From: Zingiber officinale
Taxonomy: Eukaryota; Streptophyta; Magnoliopsida; Zingiberales; Zingiberaceae
Direction of reading: 5' to 3'
Length of the DNA stretch: 64,000 nucleotides
NCBI RefSeq assembly: GCF_018446385.1
Contig: NC_056005.1
Location: forward strand, 40,739,461 to 40,803,460
Under the pieces are notes generated by a model that ran no database searches, was not told where the DNA came from, and saw only the letters and a list, made by a program, of their open reading frames with translations. Below are positions 58,978 through 64,000 of this stretch, in pieces; the first letter of the stretch is position 1; the number at the start of each line of letters is the position of its first letter. The translations under genes were made by a program, and so were the position numbers.

Positions 58978-60475
58978 TGTTACGTACCGCAAGTGCACGG
59001 TTACGTCGTCAGTAATACAAAAGATATTGAACCCATAGGGACTAGTTATAAGCACTATCTATCACTCACGTAGAATTAGCTAAACTATCAATGGTATGAA
59101 GTTATCTATTTAGAAGGAAAGACGAAACCTAGAAGGAAGATGAAAGAACTAGAGGTAAAGTTGTTTATCTTGGTTTAGGGAGTATTCTAGGAGTTCAGTT
59201 TCATTGTGGTGTGTCCTAATGTATCATGTCTACCATTTTCCTATCTTCAATTAACGTGCCCTTATAGGAAGCTAGAGTCATTATCTCTAAGTATTGAATA
59301 AAGATTATCCCTGTGAAAGCCTGTAACGGTTAGCCCTTATCACGAGAGCACCTCGGTTATAAATCACAAGAATACATGACTAGTTAATAACAATAAAGAT
59401 AAAGATATAAGTTCAGCATGGTTTCCTACTTCCTTATAAGGGAGTTGCTTCTCCTTTCAAGGGAATATCCTAGACGTCCGTGAATGGGTTACCCCATTGT
59501 CACTAGGGCCCCTCTGGTATACGATCTAAAGTGCTCTCTCTCTATAAGATTTGCAATCCCTACACAAACATTCAATCTACATGGCAATCAAAATGCAAGT
59601 AATTCTCATGCATGTAAATAGAAAATATACAAGAGCAAGTTAATATCACATAATAGGTAAAGGTATAAACATGAGTTATTACATCGTACCCTTAACCACA
59701 ACTACTCCCTAATCCTAGAATAATGAATCAACTCTATAGATGAAAGACGAGAACCCAAGACATCATGATATATAGCATTCAATTCCAAATTAAGAGAAAG
59801 AAGGAAGAGAAACACTTATCCAATAGCATCAAGTGATACTTGAGAGTTGATGTGATTATGAAGACACCCTCAGATCATTGAACGGAGGTTCGAGATGGCA
59901 TGGAATGGCACCTAGGTGATCTTTCTTCGAACGACCACCTCCTCCCCCCGAGAAGAAGTTTAGAACCCCTTTTATAGGGTAGGGCACGAGCATGGCACGA
60001 GCCGTGCCACAGTCGTGCGGGATCGCACGACCAACTCCTTCTTGGCTGCGGGTTAAGTGGCATGGCCATGTGAGATCCACACGACCGTGTTCTTCTCTGT
60101 CTCGGGATGCTTCACACGGCCGTGTAGGGTCACACGACCGTGTTCTCCTTCTCCTCTAGATGTGTTGCATGGCTGTGTAGGGTCACACAGCCATGTTCTC
60201 CTTCTCCTCTGGATGTGTTGCACGACTGTGTAGGGTCACACGACTAGTATCGGTTAGCCTTATGCTTTGCTCCTCGATACGTCAACGATCACCGATTTTG
60301 CTCCAAAAGTCCTCCCTGTTAACACAAATGCACACAAAGAGAAGATCTCTAAAATAGAAGAGTAATTATACTGTAAACATGATAAAGAGTGTAAGAATGC
60401 ATAAATCCATCATGAATAAAATACGTGAATGTGCGTCGAAACATGTATAAAAGATTATAAGATCTACGCACATCA
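58978..60475 (-). repeat. Element H 3' LTR
   Basis: 1498 bp. The minus strand starts TGATGTGCG like element B and ends CGGTACGTAACA. TATA motif CTATAAAAGG at 59969-59978 (minus). A two-to-three-copy repeat of about 56 bases, with palindromic CGTGTAGGGTCACACG cores, lies at 60110-60245. Confidence 0.85.
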
Positions 60476-60490
60476 CACCCCTAGACTTGG

Positions 60491-62066
60491 AACCTTTGCT
60501 TGTCCTCAAGCAAAATGCTGCAATCTAAATTTATGAGTCCTTATAGTGTTCCATAATTCCTAGTGCACTCACCTAACTCTATCAACTAGTTTCATTGATC
60601 AGCATGATTATGGAGTAACCTAAGTATGGCCTAAGCATAAGTTATTTGTGCTCAGTGTAATAAGTGACTTAAACTTTTCAAGTTTCAATTTTCTGTCCTA
60701 ATTAAGTCGTCATACAATTGAGTTTCTAATGTTCCCGGTGATAGGTACTTACCTGTCACACGCTTGGTTTGTTTTCCTTAAATTACACAAGGTCTCAAAG
60801 GACTACTCAGAATCAAGAGAAACATAATATTTATTTCCCCAATAACCTAACTCAGTCTCAAAGGGGTAAATTATTAGTTTTCACTCATGACAACTATTTT
60901 TTTAATCTCTTATTCAAATGATTTTTTTTAGATACAAGTGTGGAACTAATCACAAATACAAGTAAGATAAATGTAAATGTTTGGGATTTAGATTTTTTCA
61001 AATGAGCTTCCATGATCCGAGATAGTTCAGTAACCAAAATGTAAATAAGAAATTACCATGGGAACAAAAGTACTAAACAATTTAGATGAATCATAATTAT
61101 TCCAAAATGCATCCACTATTCAAGCTTAAGTGAAGTGAAGGTAAGATCCTTAAGGTTAGGCCAAAACTCATATTTATCTCTATACAATACTTGCTTATTT
61201 CATGCTACTAGAGATAAAGAAAAGAGCTACACTAAGCATACTAGTACTACTATCTCTACAACAACATGAATTAAGAAATACACATGCTAGTCATTTTACT
61301 ATCGGACAAGTTAGCAGATATAGTGGTCAGTTTTATGCTCTCAATAATACCTCAAAAACAAATAAACTGAAAAATTAGAAATTAGAATAGAAATGCAATT
61401 GGAAAGAAAACACACTAAAAGTGTAAGTAAAACAAACTAAAACTATAGAAACTGAAAAGAAAATAAAAATAAAAAGACACGACTCAGGTTGTGCAGACAC
61501 AACACCCCCCAGACTTGAACTTTTCATCGTCCCGATGAAACTAATATGGTGAATGATGAGGGATATTGGCGAATTCTGGAAGTTTAGGAAAAGATTTCTG
61601 GGGCCATTTTACCTCATTTCACACAAACCTATGATATGAAAACAACTCATCGACATCACTTTGAAGGAGTCTCATATATTCTTGGAAATCCTCATTTAAT
61701 CTCATTTCGTTTCTATGAATCGCCATAAATTCAGTAATTTTTCTACACAGTTGTCTCTCACTCTTAAAACATTCTTGCAAACGTTTAAATTGGTCATTCG
61801 TCATGCATATTTCTCATGAAAGTAGGTTACTGTGAAGGTCTAGATCCTGATGAAGTTCATCAATAATAGGACAAAACTCTTAGAAGTTGAATCTAAGAAT
61901 ATCCCGACTAACCGAAGGTCTATCTTTTGGGACGGGCGAAATAAGTGGGATCGATTGTTGATTTGCTAAAGTCAAATGCCAATTATTTCTTACGCGAATC
62001 GTAGTCAAAGTCAGGTTGGGTAATCTAAGGGAGAAACTATCTTTGATCACAAAAGTATACCCGAAT
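60491..62066 (-). other. Element H internal region
   Basis: Non-coding Athila 3' internal sequence, similar in wording to 43880-44440 of element B (GAGACCTTGG/AGTTAGGTTACT phrases, reverse-complemented). A 61-codon minus frame at 61619-61804 (MTNDQFKRLQECFKSERQLC...) may be a small remnant of an internal ORF; I do not recognise it. Confidence 0.5.
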
Positions 62067-64000
62067 TGTCACGCCCCCAGAGGAGTCCTTATCGAAAAAT
62101 TTCGGCAGCATCTCCCCTGTACCGGTGACAATCTGAGACATACATACATACAAAATACATCAGCCACATACGGCTGGAATATATATACACAACCACGCAG
62201 TTATATAATCAGCACACTCGGCTGAAACAGAAATAATCACAACCACGCAGTTATATAATATATATTAATCAGCCCACACGACTGAACTAAAATAAATACA
62301 GCGGAAATCACAAACAACGATCACAAAACACAAATCAACTGACTGCGAGCCGGCTTGGCTTGACACAATAATATCAATCCAAATATAAGAGAATACAAAT
62401 ACATAAACAAGTACAAAACCCAAACTACAAATAACGTAAGAAATACCGAAATCGTAAGGTCATCCTCGAATGTGACGTGGAACTGGCAGACAGGATCTCC
62501 AGGCGACTCCATAAATCCTTTACCTGCTACCTGGTGAAATTACCAATATACGGGGTGGTGAGTATAAAGACTCAGCGGGTAATAGACAGATAGTGCATGA
62601 GTAAAGTAAAGAACTAAAGATGCAAAGGTATGCAGTCTCGTATAGAAACGGCAGATACTACAGTGATATCATAATAAGTGTCCATACCTGAAACCATATC
62701 CTAGGCTAGTAAGGGAAGGTAGATATAGCAAAGTCCTACTACAGTACTGCTCATAACTACATGGTATCATGTGAGGTATATACAGGTCAACAGTAAGCCA
62801 GTGTCTAAACAAATATCACAGGTATAAATCTCAACCTATGTAAGCATAACAGCATAAATAAACAACAGCAACATAATCTAGCAACAGTAGCATAGATAAG
62901 CAACAACAGCATAAGTAAACAACAGTATCAGCAGGTATAATAATAACAGCGTATGCACGGATGGTCACTCCCGCCCACCCCTCAAGTCCATGACCCCAGT
63001 ATGGACGAGAGGCCGGGACAATGACAAACTGTACACCACTCCAGCTACCACTACTCTCGAGTGGCCGAGGGGACAGTTGCATAGTAGCTGAATAGCTACG
63101 TCTGCGACGGGGTCCCTGCTGCCCGCGACTCCAGCAAACACTACCCATGAGTGTGCGAGTGGGGGGCACACCAGGACAAGCGGCACGCTCCAAGCTACCA
63201 CTACCCATGAGTGGCCGAGCGTGCGGCCCAGGCCAACGACCGTCTCAACCACAAGGGAGCCAAAGTCGTCGGCTATGCATGCAATGACATGATGCGAAAA
63301 TGCAGCAGTCATCATATATATATAAAACCAGCATGCTCAGCCAGGTGTGTAAATAAACAGAAATCAAAGCAGGTAAACATGGTATCAGGTGTCCATATAT
63401 CCAATACCTACTATCTAATGTCTGGTATCTGGTATCCAATCCCTAGTACTATAGTATCTGCCAAATATCATGAATAGCAACGAGAGACTGTATAGATACA
63501 GAAATGAGTAGCTCAAAGATTGAGTGGAAGTATCAAACGCAGGAAAAATAAGAGTGGAGTCAAGATAGATACAGCAACTATCTGAACATGAAGCTCATGC
63601 ACTAGGATCAAAATACTAAAGAGATAAAGCAAGAAGTACCCGCCTTATGTGTCGATCGTGCCAAACGATCTCACGTCGAGACGCTCATCTCGGATCAAAA
63701 TCCTGCAAATCACACGATGTACAATTTAGCTAATCACATATGTAATATCCGGCTAAACCCCAAAACCCAAACTAACTAGTGGATACCCTAATCGAAATGA
63801 TTAACCTCAATTATCTCCTTTATAGATCAAATAAGATCCAACCCAATGTCAACCACAGTTTAATCCATTCAATTGATTAAATCAATTTAGATCATCCATT
63901 AATTAAATTGAATCTCTATTATCAACAGATTATTAAAATCCCAAATCTGATACTCATCAAATAAATTCATAACTCCTTCACAAGATTAGATTTATACATA
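62067..64000 (-). mobile_element. Long LTR, Tekay/Del-like (copy 3), right end outside window
   Basis: The plus strand begins TGTCACGCCCCCAGAGGAGT, the reverse complement of the end of copy 1. It continues through the block of GAGTGGCCGAG phrases (62960-63230), matching 1890-2170 of copy 1, to sequence matching about 1130-1330 of copy 1 at the window edge. No coding sequence. Confidence 0.6.

Larger units (their letters stand above)
58978..62066 (-). mobile_element. Athila-like element H, minus strand, 3' part
   Basis: The 3' LTR is 58978-60475. On the minus strand a purine tract (CCAAGTCTAGGGGTG, 60476-60490) preceded by GCTTGAGGACAAGCAAAGG abuts the LTR start TGATGTGCGTAGATC, as in elements A and B. 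The interior 60491-62066 is the non-coding 3' region. It is cut at 62067 by the third Tekay-like LTR; the rest lies outside the window. Confidence 0.8.

Overview
This is repeat-rich nuclear DNA from a flowering plant. I found no intact single-copy host gene in it. Nearly every base can be assigned to nested LTR retrotransposons, DNA transposons and the gene fragments they carry. The captured exons (trehalose-phosphate synthase, PP2A B') are very GC-rich, which fits a monocot. The LTR style vaguely recalls Zingiberaceae, but that is a memory-based guess and not proven here.

Layout. 1-3059 is a long LTR (Tekay/Del-like, copy 1, cut by the window edge). 3060-20583 is an Athila-like Ty3/gypsy element (A). 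Its 5' LTR is split by a CACTA-like element (3571 to about 9950) holding a glutamate-receptor-like (GLR) gene fragment and an unrecognised multi-exon fragment. The GLR exon is itself split by a PIF/Harbinger-like element (4414-5788) carrying the 5' part of a class II trehalose-6-phosphate synthase gene. The interior of A is split by a Tat-like element (D, 11852-17895, target duplication ATATG), which keeps an antisense ORF and tandem repeats instead of gag-pol. 20584-22105 is an array of fold-back repeats.

22106-33238 is a Sirevirus-type LTR (G) split by a minus-strand Ty1/copia element (F, 22307-32728, duplication GAGTG). F holds a solo LTR (24325-25879, duplication CCAAT). 33239-45162 is a second Athila element (B) with a decayed gag. 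B is split by a gag-only LTR element (36507-42396), which is itself split by a solo LTR (38890-40177, duplication CATAT). At 45162/45163 the truncated 3' LTR of B abuts the truncated LTR of a minus-strand Sirevirus (C, to 58977). C keeps decayed gag, protease, integrase, RT and RNase H. It contains Tekay-like LTR copy 2 (47254-50151) and a CACTA element (54178-57854, duplication TAT) carrying pieces of four different host genes in one orientation. 58978 to the window end is a third Athila element (H, minus strand), interrupted by Tekay-like LTR copy 3 from 62067.

Nothing here works as a pathway. The biological content is a record of successive insertions, LTR-LTR recombination (solo LTRs), deletion junctions and transposon capture of host exons with their introns. 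The most interesting parts are the two gene-capturing DNA transposons, the Tat-like element with its spliced antisense ORF, and the gag-only LTR element.
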